Assembly (NCBI GenBank): GCA_036320915.1
Contig: JAXBDG010000021.1
Coordinates: forward strand, 682,001-746,000
Source of the DNA: Linnemannia elongata
Lineage: Eukaryota > Mortierellomycota > Mortierellomycetes > Mortierellales > Mortierellaceae
Length of the DNA: 64,000 nucleotides
Direction of reading: 5' to 3'
Shown in pieces: positions 23,645-33,004 of the stretch (position 1 is the stretch's first letter; every line of letters begins with the position of its first letter). The translations under genes were made by a program, and so were the position numbers. Under the pieces are notes generated by a model, which ran no database searches, was not told the origin of the DNA, and saw only the letters and a program-made list of their open reading frames with translations.

Positions 23645-25722
23645 GAAATAACCGCGCCGACACCGTTACATCAACACGCAGGGCAACGAGCGAAGAAAAG
23701 GAGAGACACAGCGGATGAACTGGAAAAAGTGTGTGTTAAAGTAGGATCAATAGGTAGCGACTCCTTACAGTTAATGATGATTTGATATTAATCAACCCAT
23801 TGAACTGGTATTCAGGAACGGTTTTACTTCTGCTAGTCGGAAAATTAAGACACAAACGTGCTCATATAAAAAGTAAAGGGGTGGAGCCAGTAACCCGACT
23901 GTCTCCTTTTTCGCCAGACTAACAGACACAACACTTTCCCTCCTTCGCCAAGGCTTGTCTATCGAATCTCGCTCACCTAATTATTTTAGACGATCTTGCG
24001 TATGGATGGGTATATAGTCTATTTACTGGAGCCAGCCTGGTAGTCTAGTTTACACCCACCTCAATACCTTAATGTTGAAAACAATAATTCAATTAAGACA
24101 GAAAAAGTGCGCTAACAAACCAGTAATGCATAAAACGAGAGAGCGTTACGAGTAATCGTCGGGTGATACATTTTGAAGTGTACCGAAAGAAAAAAAAATC
24201 TGCCTTTTGAGTGTGTGGAGAATGTGAGAGATGGAAAAATGGTCAGCCTACCCAGGGGGAGGAGGGAAAGAGGGGGGGGGGGCAATGCAATTAGGAGAAA
24301 AGCGGTCTAACAGTTTGAGAGCTCACTAAAGTTAGTGTTGAGAGTATTTTGAGTGAGTAGTGTGATGGTGTGTTGGTAGTGTGGTGGCGATTACCCACGG
24401 GTAGAGTCAATTATGGTAAACAGTCCGTCTAGGCATGTGCTTGGCAATATAATTTGTTTTGTCTTTGTTCTTGTGTGTCCTGCGGTGGCAGGTTGTTGCG
24501 TTGTGCGTTTGTGATTTGCAGTTTATGGAACAGGAAGTAGACGGACCATCGTGATATCGATGTTATGTTCTTGGAAATCCATTTTTGTGTGTTTTTGTGT
24601 TTCTGGTTAATATGTGATGGCTGGTGATGGTTATGGGTCGATGGTCGATGTCTGTTGCGCGTTTGGCAAACAAACAAAACAAACAAACAAACAAACACAT
24701 AAACAAGAGCAAAAGAAGACAGAACAAGAAATGAGCTGTTCAGGTTGGGTCAAGTAGGATAATAACATGAAGGAGGAGGAAGAGGGAGGCGAACGAAGGA
24801 ACGAACGGCCGACCCCCAAGAAACGATCATGATGAGTAAGTGGACGATTGTTAATTAAGGTTGGAGCTTGTTTGAGTGGGTTTGAATGAATGAATGAATT
24901 TTATCCATACCGACCCAACCAGGTCAACTTTTTCGTCTTTCTTTGCTTCGTTGTTCTCTTTCTCTTTCTCTTTCTCTTTGTCTTTGTCTTTTTCTTCTTC
25001 TTCTTGTTCTTTTGTGCTTTCTTGGTTACAAACTAACAACAACTGGGCGCCAGTCTTTTGTGTAATGCGCATACGCTCAACAACAAAGAAAAAAAAAAAA
25101 AAAAAAAAAAAAAAAAGAAAGGTGAGAAGAGAATGCCCTGCCTCATGTATTTTTATGTCGAAGCGAATACACGCATGCACCTGTGCCTCAGCTCTTCATT
25201 CGCTATCCCATTTTCTCTTTTGGGGGGGTTGAAGTGGTCGTTCTACCTTCTGAAGTCTCTTTTAGTCTTTTAGTCTTTGGACAGCAGGCAGATATGCAAG
25301 ATGAGACGATTAGAATTGGTCCTTGACTTGGGCTTGACTTGTTTGAATGCACCTTTTGAGTTGAACACCCGACAAGGTTTCGTTTCTTTTTCTTCTTTGC
25401 GCTTTCCCTCTCTTGTCTTTCCTGTCATTTCTTTTCTTCATCGTCGCCTCTTTTTCTTTGTCACTCCTTTTGTTTTTGTCTTCGTTCGTTAACAAAACAA
25501 CTTACCTTTCTCCATCTCTTTTCTCCTTTTCTCGTTTCTCTTTTCCTCTCTGTAATATACCCTTTCTCCTGTTCCTCCTCGCACCAATCGAAGTTGCTTC
25601 TTTCACGAATCTTTCTTTTTATTTTATTTTCCTCCGACTTCACCTCCCTTTGTCTTTCCCGCCTTCTCCTCCTCCTCCTCCTCCTCTCACACGACCTCTC
25701 TTATACTTCAACCAAGCATACA

Positions 25723-28521
25723 ATGGCCGCCTCCATCGACTCAACCGCCTATCTCACTCCACCTCACCAACGCCCCAGAAGAGCCGCTCCTCCCTCACCC
25801 TCAACCCTAGACTCATTGCGCTCAACTCTCTCTCAAGCCTCCCTCCATGAACCTCATTCAACAAGAGCTGCCTCGTCCTCAACAACTTCCCTCCCCAGTC
25901 TTCTCGCTCAAAGCCAACGTCAACGGACTACCAGAGACCAGTCGTCGTCGTCTTCTCCGTCCTTATTGTCGCCTTCTAGCAGAGAGTCGAATCGTTCTCA
26001 AAAAAGTCATCAGGCCCCTACTCCTCCTGTCAAGATGAGGTCCGAGGGAACCCTTGACATGAGCGGGTCAAGACCTTCTCATCCTACCTCAACCGGTCAC
26101 AACCACCATAGTAATAGCAGCAGCACCAGGAACAAAAACTCTTCCCGCTCAACAGCTCCTCGGAGAACAAACTCAAACTTCTACAGTCAACAGAACAACA
26201 GCAGTAACAACCTCCTACACCAGGATTCAACAACTGACAAGGACAACCACTCGACCAAGCCTACCCTTCCTGTTTTACAGATATCGACCGACAAGTCCTG
26301 GTCAAGCGAATGGGCGCAAGGAGCGGTCGAGAACATGATGAAAGGTGGCGATGCCAAGGAACACAAGGACCACCAGGACGACTACGACGACGACGATGAT
26401 GAGGACAGCTATTTTGGCGTTCTTGACAAGTACTGCAACTCGGACGACGACCCGACCTCTCCCTCGACGGCTTCGCCAACATCACCTTTCTCGGGGCGCA
26501 AGGACTTTTGGGCAGCCCAGCCTCCGACCCCTCCTGTCACCAGCTCCAGTCGTCGTCTTGACCGCCACCAACAACAACAGCGCGATCCCTTTGCGGTGCA
26601 ATCGCCGAGCAGGAGAGCGGCCGCGCCCTTGAGGAACCCCCCTGCTCCTGCACAGCCCACAGACTTGACAGCCTCAACAACAAGCCTCTCCTCGCTTACC
26701 TCGTCAACGACCAACAGCGCCATGATGGCCGCCTCGGCAAAGTTCAGCAGTTATCTTCAATCAGGAGCAGCCCGGGGCAGTCGAGAATCTTTCACTCTCC
26801 ACGACGCGTCATCGTCAACTGCCGTTGGTACCAGCAGCACACCCCGGTCGTACTCAAAGAGGCCAGTGCCCGTGCCCTCATCGTCTACGACGACGTTGTC
26901 TTCTACATCGAATTCAATCTCCACTTCTGCATCTCCAAGAGTCTCTGTCGCCTCGACCTCTACTCGGTCGTCTTTTCTTAGCCTAAACCACTCGACCCCA
27001 GACCTGCGCGATACAAGGCCTGAGCCGCCGCAAAAGGACAGCACGAGGCGAATGTTGGGAAGTGCTCACAACCACACCAACATCACAACGACCAATAACA
27101 TTAACAACAACAACAACAACAATAGCCCCTATGCCAGTAACAATAACAACAACAGCAGCAGCGCCTCTCATTTGCCTCCCATGCTCGGAGACACTCACCT
27201 GTCTGATTCTTTGACGTCGTTTTCGGCCGTGGTCGAGGCATCGATGGAGCGACGGAGGAACGCCTCTGTTTCAAGTGGAAGCTCTTCGACCCTGGCGGAC
27301 ATCAACCCCTATGCAGACAATGCCACAGCAGGAGCAGCAGCATCATTATCAACGCCCAGCGGTAACTTGAGCAGCAACCATCACGGTAACAGCAATGACA
27401 GTACAGGACACGGCCACGGTACCAGCGGCAGCAGTAGCAACAAGAGCAGCGCGCGCCCTAGTCAGCTCAATTATTTAACTAACGGTCGATCAAAAGATCG
27501 AACTGGTAGTTCGAACCAGCATTTGTACCACCATCAAGGACAAAGCAACAGTGCCACCTCTCTCACTCGCGGTCAGCACCAGCAGAGTCAGAGCGAAGAG
27601 CAAGCACACTATCGACAACGGCACCAGCATCAACAACAGTCGAGCTCGTCGTCGTCACGACCTTACGATGGCAGCTCGATTTCTCAGTACTCTTCGTCTT
27701 CGCCTGCTCTTTACTCGCCCTCTACTAGCGGTGGCGGCACTACGCCTTCGGAGATGCTTGCTAATCGTCTTGACAGCAACCGGATGAGGTCTTACAGCCA
27801 AGGCTCCATCTCGACTACCTCGTCCACCACCAACAACAACTATAACAGCAACAGCAATTCGTACCAGTACCAGCACCAGCTGCAACAGAACCCACATCAA
27901 CGACACTACGTTGCCGTCAAACCAGCGATCATGAAGACGCCGATTGCCCGCGCACGAGCCCGCGAAGCCAAGGGACCCCGTAAGGTTATTTTCGGAGACA
28001 TGATCACCATCGTCACTATCGAGCGGCCCGAAACCCCACCCCCTCCCGTCTCCACCCCCGGCTCCGAAAAGGACAAGAAGAAGAAAGCCGCTGCAGCAGC
28101 CAAAAAAAAGGCAAAGAAGAACGGCGACAAGGCAGGACCTCACCCGGACCCGGAATACGACGAAGAGTACTACAACCAACCCTATACCCCTGTCCCTGCC
28201 GACGTCCTCGTCACCCAGGCGCCATGGATCGGCAACCCCAACTATGATGAGGAGAAACAAAACTCCAAGTTCTACTATGAAGACGATACGACCGATTACG
28301 AGTATGACGATTATGAGTACGAGGCACCGTTTGATATTCGGTCTGGACCTGGAGATGATGATGATGAGGACGAGGACGATGAGGATGAGGATGATGAGGA
28401 TAGTGTGAAGGGTCGGGCTTGGGGCAATGGGATTGCTGGTGGTGGAGCCGCTGGTGCCAAGAAGAAGGGTGGCGGGATGTTCAAGTTCAAGAAAGCCGTT
28501 AACCGGCTCTTGCGCAACTAA
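25723..28521 (+). CDS. Low-complexity protein with a conserved-looking KVIFGDMITIVTIE block
   Basis: Single-exon gene of 932 residues; I do not recognise the family. The start is the ATG at 25723 (ACAATGGCC context); the frame is open upstream but no other ATG precedes it. Most of the protein is Ser/Thr/Asn/Gln/His-rich, with poly-Asn (near 27100), acidic (EHKDHQDDYDDDDD) and poly-Ser runs. Near residues 740-790 the composition changes sharply: IMKTPIARARAREA, then KVIFGDMITIVTIE, followed by PPPP and a Lys/Ala-rich run. After that come Tyr/Asp-rich segments, a Glu/Asp repeat and a basic C-terminus MFKFKKAVNRLLRN. KVIF fits the loose RVxF docking pattern for protein phosphatase 1; that is only a hypothesis. 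The long frame on the opposite strand is a shadow. Confidence 0.8.
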   Translation: MAASIDSTAYLTPPHQRPRRAAPPSPSTLDSLRSTLSQASLHEPHSTRAASSSTTSLPSLLAQSQRQRTTRDQSSSSSPSLLSPSSRESNRSQKSHQAPTPPVKMRSEGTLDMSGSRPSHPTSTGHNHHSNSSSTRNKNSSRSTAPRRTNSNFYSQQNNSSNNLLHQDSTTDKDNHSTKPTLPVLQISTDKSWSSEWAQGAVENMMKGGDAKEHKDHQDDYDDDDDEDSYFGVLDKYCNSDDDPTSPSTASPTSPFSGRKDFWAAQPPTPPVTSSSRRLDRHQQQQRDPFAVQSPSRRAAAPLRNPPAPAQPTDLTASTTSLSSLTSSTTNSAMMAASAKFSSYLQSGAARGSRESFTLHDASSSTAVGTSSTPRSYSKRPVPVPSSSTTTLSSTSNSISTSASPRVSVASTSTRSSFLSLNHSTPDLRDTRPEPPQKDSTRRMLGSAHNHTNITTTNNINNNNNNNSPYASNNNNNSSSASHLPPMLGDTHLSDSLTSFSAVVEASMERRRNASVSSGSSSTLADINPYADNATAGAAASLSTPSGNLSSNHHGNSNDSTGHGHGTSGSSSNKSSARPSQLNYLTNGRSKDRTGSSNQHLYHHQGQSNSATSLTRGQHQQSQSEEQAHYRQRHQHQQQSSSSSSRPYDGSSISQYSSSSPALYSPSTSGGGTTPSEMLANRLDSNRMRSYSQGSISTTSSTTNNNYNSNSNSYQYQHQLQQNPHQRHYVAVKPAIMKTPIARARAREAKGPRKVIFGDMITIVTIERPETPPPPVSTPGSEKDKKKKAAAAAKKKAKKNGDKAGPHPDPEYDEEYYNQPYTPVPADVLVTQAPWIGNPNYDEEKQNSKFYYEDDTTDYEYDDYEYEAPFDIRSGPGDDDDEDEDDEDEDDEDSVKGRAWGNGIAGGGAAGAKKKGGGMFKFKKAVNRLLRN

Positions 28522-29108
28522 TTTTGTGTTGACTTTCACCCCTCGGCCCCACCCTTTGACTTTCGCGTGAATACCCCCAATAAACCATACCATACCATAC
28601 CATACCATTTGAGGTACTCTTTGTTTCATGAACGAGCAACTTGATTTGGCAATTTTCGGTTTATTAATTCTCGCAATATGCGATAGGGGATTCAAGCCAA
28701 TGGGAGAAGAAAAGAAGGTGGTTGCTTTGTCGGGAGTGTGCTTTTGGTTGACACAGGTTGCTATGGGATAACGATGGGATGGTGGATGGGCCAACGACGA
28801 CGATGGGAACTATGGCTGATTTGCATATGGATATGCATGGTATGATCTGTCAAAAATGAAAGTGTCAAAAGTAGAGGAAGCGCGGCGGAAATGAAAAAAT
28901 GGTAAGCTGGGAAGGGAGGAACTCAGGAATAGAAAACGGAAAGAAAAAAAAAATACTAATCAATTGAAGGGGAGAGGAGAGGGGGGAGGGATGTTGGGGA
29001 AGTGGGAAGAAAGGAAGTGCAGAAGAAAAAAAAGAAAAAGTAATAAGGTGTGCTGTATGGGTATTCGATATTGTTGTTTGTGTTGTATTGTATTGTTTCC
29101 TTTCCGCC
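28522..29108. other. Convergent 3' region
   Basis: Space between two facing stop codons. It contains AATAAA at 28579, a (CATAC)n run just after it, and a 7-bp inverted repeat TGCATAT-GG-ATATGCA at 28822-28837. No gene is supported. Confidence 0.6.
28579..28584 (+). terminator. AATAAA poly(A) signal
   Basis: AATAAA 58 nt after the stop codon of the low-complexity gene. A pentanucleotide CATAC repeat of about five units starts directly after it. Confidence 0.6.
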
Positions 29109-29921
29109 TCATGCAGCTCCGTCCTTCTTATCACCGTCACCATCAACTGCTTCCTCCAGCCCATGCAACAACTTATCGAGTGCCCCTTGGTTATGCTCCT
29201 TTAGCTCTCGATCCTTCTCCTCTTTCCGACGTCTGAGTTCCTCCAGGGCCGCGGCCTGTTTCGCCATTCGGATGGCCGCCTCGGTGGCGGACGTGGCCGA
29301 GATCTTGGACAGTTTGTATTCGACCGCGGCCGGCGTGTCTGAACATCGCGTCGTCGTGCCTGCGGTCATCGTCGTGCTGGAATCAACGTTGGTAGCATTG
29401 TCATCATCGTGGCATGTCTCTACAATGGCGTTGGTGCTTCGTTGTGATGACAGGGAGGCTGCAGAGGCTGCTGCTGCGCTGGCGGCGGGGTAGGGGAGAG
29501 GGTATCGCGTTGCTCCTCCTCGTGGTGGCGGACCTGTCGTGGATGTAGATGTAATTGGGTTGGTGATGGTGGCCCAGGAGTGTTCACTGTCGCGATCATC
29601 GTCGCATGAACAGATTTGTTCGAGTGAGAGACCTGCTAGCGCCTGGGCGATATGAAGACCACATCCTACGGAAACAAAAGGGACATGATGGAAAGATGGA
29701 GATATTTTTTTTTTTTTTTTTTTTTGGTTTCGAGTTAATAAAACTCTGGCTGCTGATTTTTTTTTTTTTTTTTTGTAGGTTAAATACAGGAGTAGCGTGC
29801 ATGTTGGGTTGCCAATGGTAAATGAAAGAGGATAGGGGTGCAAGTAGGTCAAGAAGAGGGTATGGAGCTTACCTTCCCATGTGAACTTTCCACAATCGTG
29901 ACAGACAACTCGGTGGCACAT
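29109..29921 (-). CDS. Small protein with a Cys-rich, probably metal-binding N-terminal motif
   Basis: Exons 29921-29873 and 29665-29109 join in phase 1 to a 201-residue protein. The N-terminus MCHRVVCHDCGKFTWEGCG continues with HIAQAL and ends the motif with EQICSCDDD, giving Cys/His pairs spaced like a small zinc-binding knuckle. I have the impression that short fungal and plant proteins share this CxxC-K-x-TW-x-GCG-x-HI pattern, but I cannot name a function. The middle is Ser/Thr/Ala-rich and the C-terminal 60 residues form a charged helix (ALEELRRRKEEKDRELKEHN). The intron (29666-29872) holds two poly(T) tracts of 21 and 18 nt. The start ATG is the only one that places the Cys cluster in frame. 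Confidence 0.75.
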   Translation of the reverse strand: MCHRVVCHDCGKFTWEGKLHTLFLTYLHPYPLSFTIGNPTCTLLLYLTYKKKKKKSAARVLLTRNQKKKKKKISPSFHHVPFVSVGCGLHIAQALAGLSLEQICSCDDDRDSEHSWATITNPITSTSTTGPPPRGGATRYPLPYPAASAAAASAASLSSQRSTNAIVETCHDDDNATNVDSSTTMTAGTTTRCSDTPAAVEYKLSKISATSATEAAIRMAKQAAALEELRRRKEEKDRELKEHNQGALDKLLHGLEEAVDGDGDKKDGAA

Positions 29922-30621
29922 TGATATGATGAGTGTTGGAAAAAAAAAGGGGGAGGTGAAAAAAAAACGAGGTGAGATTATGCCGAGGTCGATTGAATGT
30001 TGGATGGTTAATGAGTTGAAGGGTGATGGGTGATGAAGTTGTAGTAAGAGGTTATTGTTATGGATGAATAATCGAATAAGGAAAGAGAAGAAAAAAGAAA
30101 ATGAAAAAAAAAGAAGTGTGAAAGGAGAAGGAAAAAAAAGTCCATGCGGTGTGTGATGACCAAGGGCCACACCCACGTTCCCTACTTCGGTTTTTTATTT
30201 TCTTTAATTCCAGGCAAAGTCCGAACTTTCTGTTTATTTCCTGTTTCTTTAGGGGAAGTCGGGTTTTTGATGAACAAAAAAAAGTGCAAAAGGGGAAAGA
30301 CACTCATACAAACAACAAACAAGACCAAGATGAGAGCATGGTCATCTCGGAGCTTTAAAAAGGAGAGTCGGTTGGGAAAGTGGGTCGGAGGAGGACAATT
30401 GATCGAAGACACAAGGGCAGAGAAGGTAGAAAATGGTTCTCTTCAGCTTTCCAACTTTCACGGCCTCGAACTCGCTTTCTCCTGTTCTTCTCGTTTATGT
30501 CTATGGGACATTCCAGGCCCGTAAAAGTAGGCCTTTCACATAATCTTTCGTCATACCCTTTTTAAAACTCACCACCCCTTTGCATCTATCCCATCTCCTT
30601 TCGTCCTTCCACTAGCCGAGA
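29922..30621. other. Intergenic region without a supported gene
   Basis: About 700 bp upstream of the Cys-motif gene, purine-rich on the plus strand with several short A runs. The open frames present are low-complexity and lack splice or family support. Confidence 0.5.
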
Positions 30622-30969
30622 TTAATCTTCAAAGGAAAGCTCAGGCAATTTTTTTGTCCATATGCACCTCTCATCGACAAAACAAGGCATGGTGACAGAC
30701 GGACCCTGTTTTGACACGTCGTTCAATTCGACCGAACACTCCAATTTGAGCCGCCAAGAGGGAAGGGAAGCAAGTGTTGGCTTTAGGAGTACAGGGCCAG
30801 TCCACTCCACAGTCAACGCCCCATGGTAACTCAGCTGGAGCTGAAGCTGCAAGGTCTCAAAACTGAACCTGTGAAAGAGCATTGACCCATATCCATGGTC
30901 CGCTCCGACGACGCGAGGCTTGGTAGCCGTGTATGGTTGAATGGTGGGTGTCCCGGGATAGAATGGCAT
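30622..30969 (-). CDS. Hypothetical 115-residue protein (doubtful)
   Basis: Single open frame from an ATG at 30969 to a TAA. The composition is not low-complexity and looks protein-like, with alternating hydrophobic stretches (LQLQLQLSYHGALTVEW, SWRLKLECSVEL). I recognise no family. There is no intron or clear upstream exon, and no promoter element that I can identify. It lies in an otherwise non-coding gap between two minus-strand genes, so it could be a real orphan, a C-terminal remnant of a lost gene, or chance. Confidence 0.4.
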   Translation of the reverse strand: MPFYPGTPTIQPYTATKPRVVGADHGYGSMLFHRFSFETLQLQLQLSYHGALTVEWTGPVLLKPTLASLPSWRLKLECSVELNDVSKQGPSVTMPCFVDERCIWTKKLPELSFED

Positions 30970-31244
30970 TGTAGAAAGAATGGACTGGGTTACGTTTCAA
31001 CCCTTCGTCCTGTTCTAAATCAACGAAGAATAATGTCAATCACTCAATTGCATGCTAGTTGTAGTGATCAAGTATGGCGATAATGGGGTGACCATCGGTG
31101 ACAGCGGGAGAAGTGGGAAGGCGAGCACCGAGATTTTGATCCTCCAAAACGCCACTTTCCTGACACATTTTATCCCTTCACTTCTAACGAACGCCACCAT
31201 TTTCATATCAGAAATGACAATTCATTCATACTACAACAGCACAA

Positions 31245-31266
31245 TTTTTTTTTTTTTTTTTTTTTT
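31245..31266. repeat. Poly(T) tract, 22 nt
   Basis: Run of 22 T about 90 nt past the stop codon of the minus-strand MTFP1-like gene, so in the sense of that gene an A tract. Confidence 0.9.
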
Positions 31267-31356
31267 GCCTGTATTTATTTCTATGGTCTAATTGGCGCCA
31301 GGCATGGCTTTTTTGTATTATTTTTGTCATATGAATTATTACTCATGTCAAGTATG

Positions 31357-32414
31357 TTACTCAGTTTTCTCCTTGTTGAGGACGGCATCCAAAACCCTCT
31401 CTTTCTCTGCAGGCTCCATAGGAAGAGTCTTTCCTCCGCCACCCTCAAGCATGGCAAAGACCCTATCGACGGCGTGCTCAATGGGGTGATCAAACATGAT
31501 GGGCAATGCCGGCACAACCATAAGACCGAGAGCGGTAGGTCCCCACTTCTTCAATGTGACGTTGGCGCTGTTTTTGAAAAGCTTTCCTGATTGGTGAACG
31601 ACAGTGTGGATCGTAATAGCGGGCTAAGAGCGATTATGCAATAAAAAAAAGAGAGAACGGCATGAGTATTTTGAAATCCTTTGTGTTTCTTCTCCACTCC
31701 TGAAGTCCAACAGTCCCGATCAGATAACAATGCAAGGAGACGTACCATGAGCAAAGAGGCGAGACCCTGGAAAATACCACGCTTCAAGACCTAGATATCC
31801 ATGAAATAGAAATGAACAAGGTGTTGAGTAACAAAATGCACATGTATGGTACTGAAGAGGTGTAATGCCAAGCTGATTGAGTTCTATCCTGCTTGCACTT
31901 ACGGTCATTCCGACGACATCGTTGGGTGCTCCTGCGATCTTGGCCTTGTATCCCTCGTATGCGACATCAAATCCAACGTATGCAAATGAGACTATTATCG
32001 ATCAATAAAATAGGAAGGTCAATTGGTGCACGTTATCTAATCTGACTAGATCCATGAGCTAGTAATGATGCGATCTACAACAGCTCTGAAGCTGCAGCAA
32101 CAAGTAACAACAAGCAAAGTGATAAAAGGCGAATAGCGATGTTGAAGTAGAGGTAGAAACTTACCACCGTACATAGCATTGACAAAGAGGGGAGCGGTGA
32201 CGGGACGGAAGGCCTCGCCGACATCGGAAGAGTAGGCGAGATAGCGGGAGGAGGCGATGAAGAGGGACTTATAACGGGCGAGGTAGGCGAGGTAACGGGC
32301 GTTTGTCTCGACAGTGTCGATCTCTCCTGACTGAAGGTCATGGACTTCCTGCTTGACCTCCTGAGTGATCTTTGTGGAGATGGGGGCGTCCTGTGATGAT
32401 GGTGCTGCACTCAT
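31357..32414 (-). CDS. Mitochondrial fission process protein 1-like (MTP18/MTFP1 family)
   Basis: Family members are inner-mitochondrial-membrane proteins affecting fission and membrane dynamics. Exons: 32414-32165, 31991-31903, 31790-31746 (45 nt) and 31623-31357; 216 residues. Signature stretches are SSRYLAYSSDVGEAFRPV, then VSFAYVGFDVAYEGYKA, the segment GIFQGLASLLMPAITIHTVV, and the late motif KKWGPTALGLMVVPALPIMF followed by DHPIEHAVD. The order and the YxGYxNEVGEAFR-like and W-TTALGL-like blocks match MTFP1. There are three or four hydrophobic segments. The fungal protein is slightly longer than the human one (about 166) because of N- and C-terminal hydrophilic ends. It shares a 590-bp divergent promoter with the focadhesin-like gene. 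Confidence 0.85.
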
Positions 32415-33004
32415 GGCTGTTGTATTATTGTATTAGTGGTTGAAAGGGGAGAGGTGTTGATGTTGATGTGGAATGAAGAGAGGAGATGAGAGACAAAAAG
32501 TTTTTCTTTTTATGCGAGGCCACTGATAACGAAAAGCAGCGGGGGTTCTATGGTTGGTTGGCTAACAGGTGAAAGATGACATGCACGGTGCTAGAAAAGG
32601 AAATTATCTAGATCCCAAGCTTTTTTTTTTATATCTTTTTTTCCTTTTGCTGTAAGTCGGTGAGCACAACAACCAGTCTTCTTTGCCCCACCCGGAAGAA
32701 CAACGTTACCGAGCAATGGTCCACCAGATCCGTCATCCCGTTCTGCTACGAAACAACCATTCTCCTGGTTTTTGGTCTTTTGGATCCCTTTTTGAGTTTG
32801 GGTCGGGCTAGGTCAAATAGCAACGAAGGCTGCACATTCTTTCACATCGTCGAATAGTCGAATGTCACTCTGTCCAGTGTCAGTGGTCCATATATATTAA
32901 GGGGTGTGGTCCCCTAGTCTCCCATTTCCTCTCCTCTGAGTCCCTGACGCACTCGTCTCAAACCTCATCACTTCCCCTCCAACGGTCGTTCGCGTTCTTT
33001 TGTC
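32415..33004. promoter_or_regulatory. Divergent promoter between the MTFP1-like and focadhesin-like genes
   Basis: 590 bp separate the two start codons. A TATATATTAA element at 32891-32900 lies 114 bp before the focadhesin-like ATG and is a plausible TATA box for it. The 90 bp before that ATG are C/T-rich. No TATA-like element is obvious on the MTFP1 side. Confidence 0.5.

Larger units (their letters stand above)
22688..25722. other. 3 kb gene-poor region
   Basis: It lies between the TRP-like stop and the next start. It carries a poly(A) signal, purine-rich DNA, an 8-bp hairpin beside a 69-nt A tract, AAAC-type repeats near 24660-24700, CT-rich runs near 24950-25010, and a 28-nt A tract at 25089-25116. 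The last 300 bp are pyrimidine-rich, as expected for the leader of the next gene. No coding region is supported, and I found no tRNA, 5S or U-snRNA pattern. Confidence 0.5.

Noticed and set aside
25594..25722. N-terminal hydrophobic extension of the low-complexity protein
   Set aside because: It would need a TTG start and translates a C/T-rich leader; the ATG at 25723 fits better.
27655..28794. 379-codon open frame on the minus strand across the low-complexity gene
   Set aside because: It is the antisense image of repetitive Ser/Asn/Gln codons, with Val/Leu-rich nonsense composition and no domain; the plus-strand gene explains it.
28822..28837. TGCATAT-GG-ATATGCA inverted repeat as a regulatory element
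   Set aside because: It lies between two 3' ends where no promoter is expected; a 7-bp repeat in AT-rich DNA can occur by chance.
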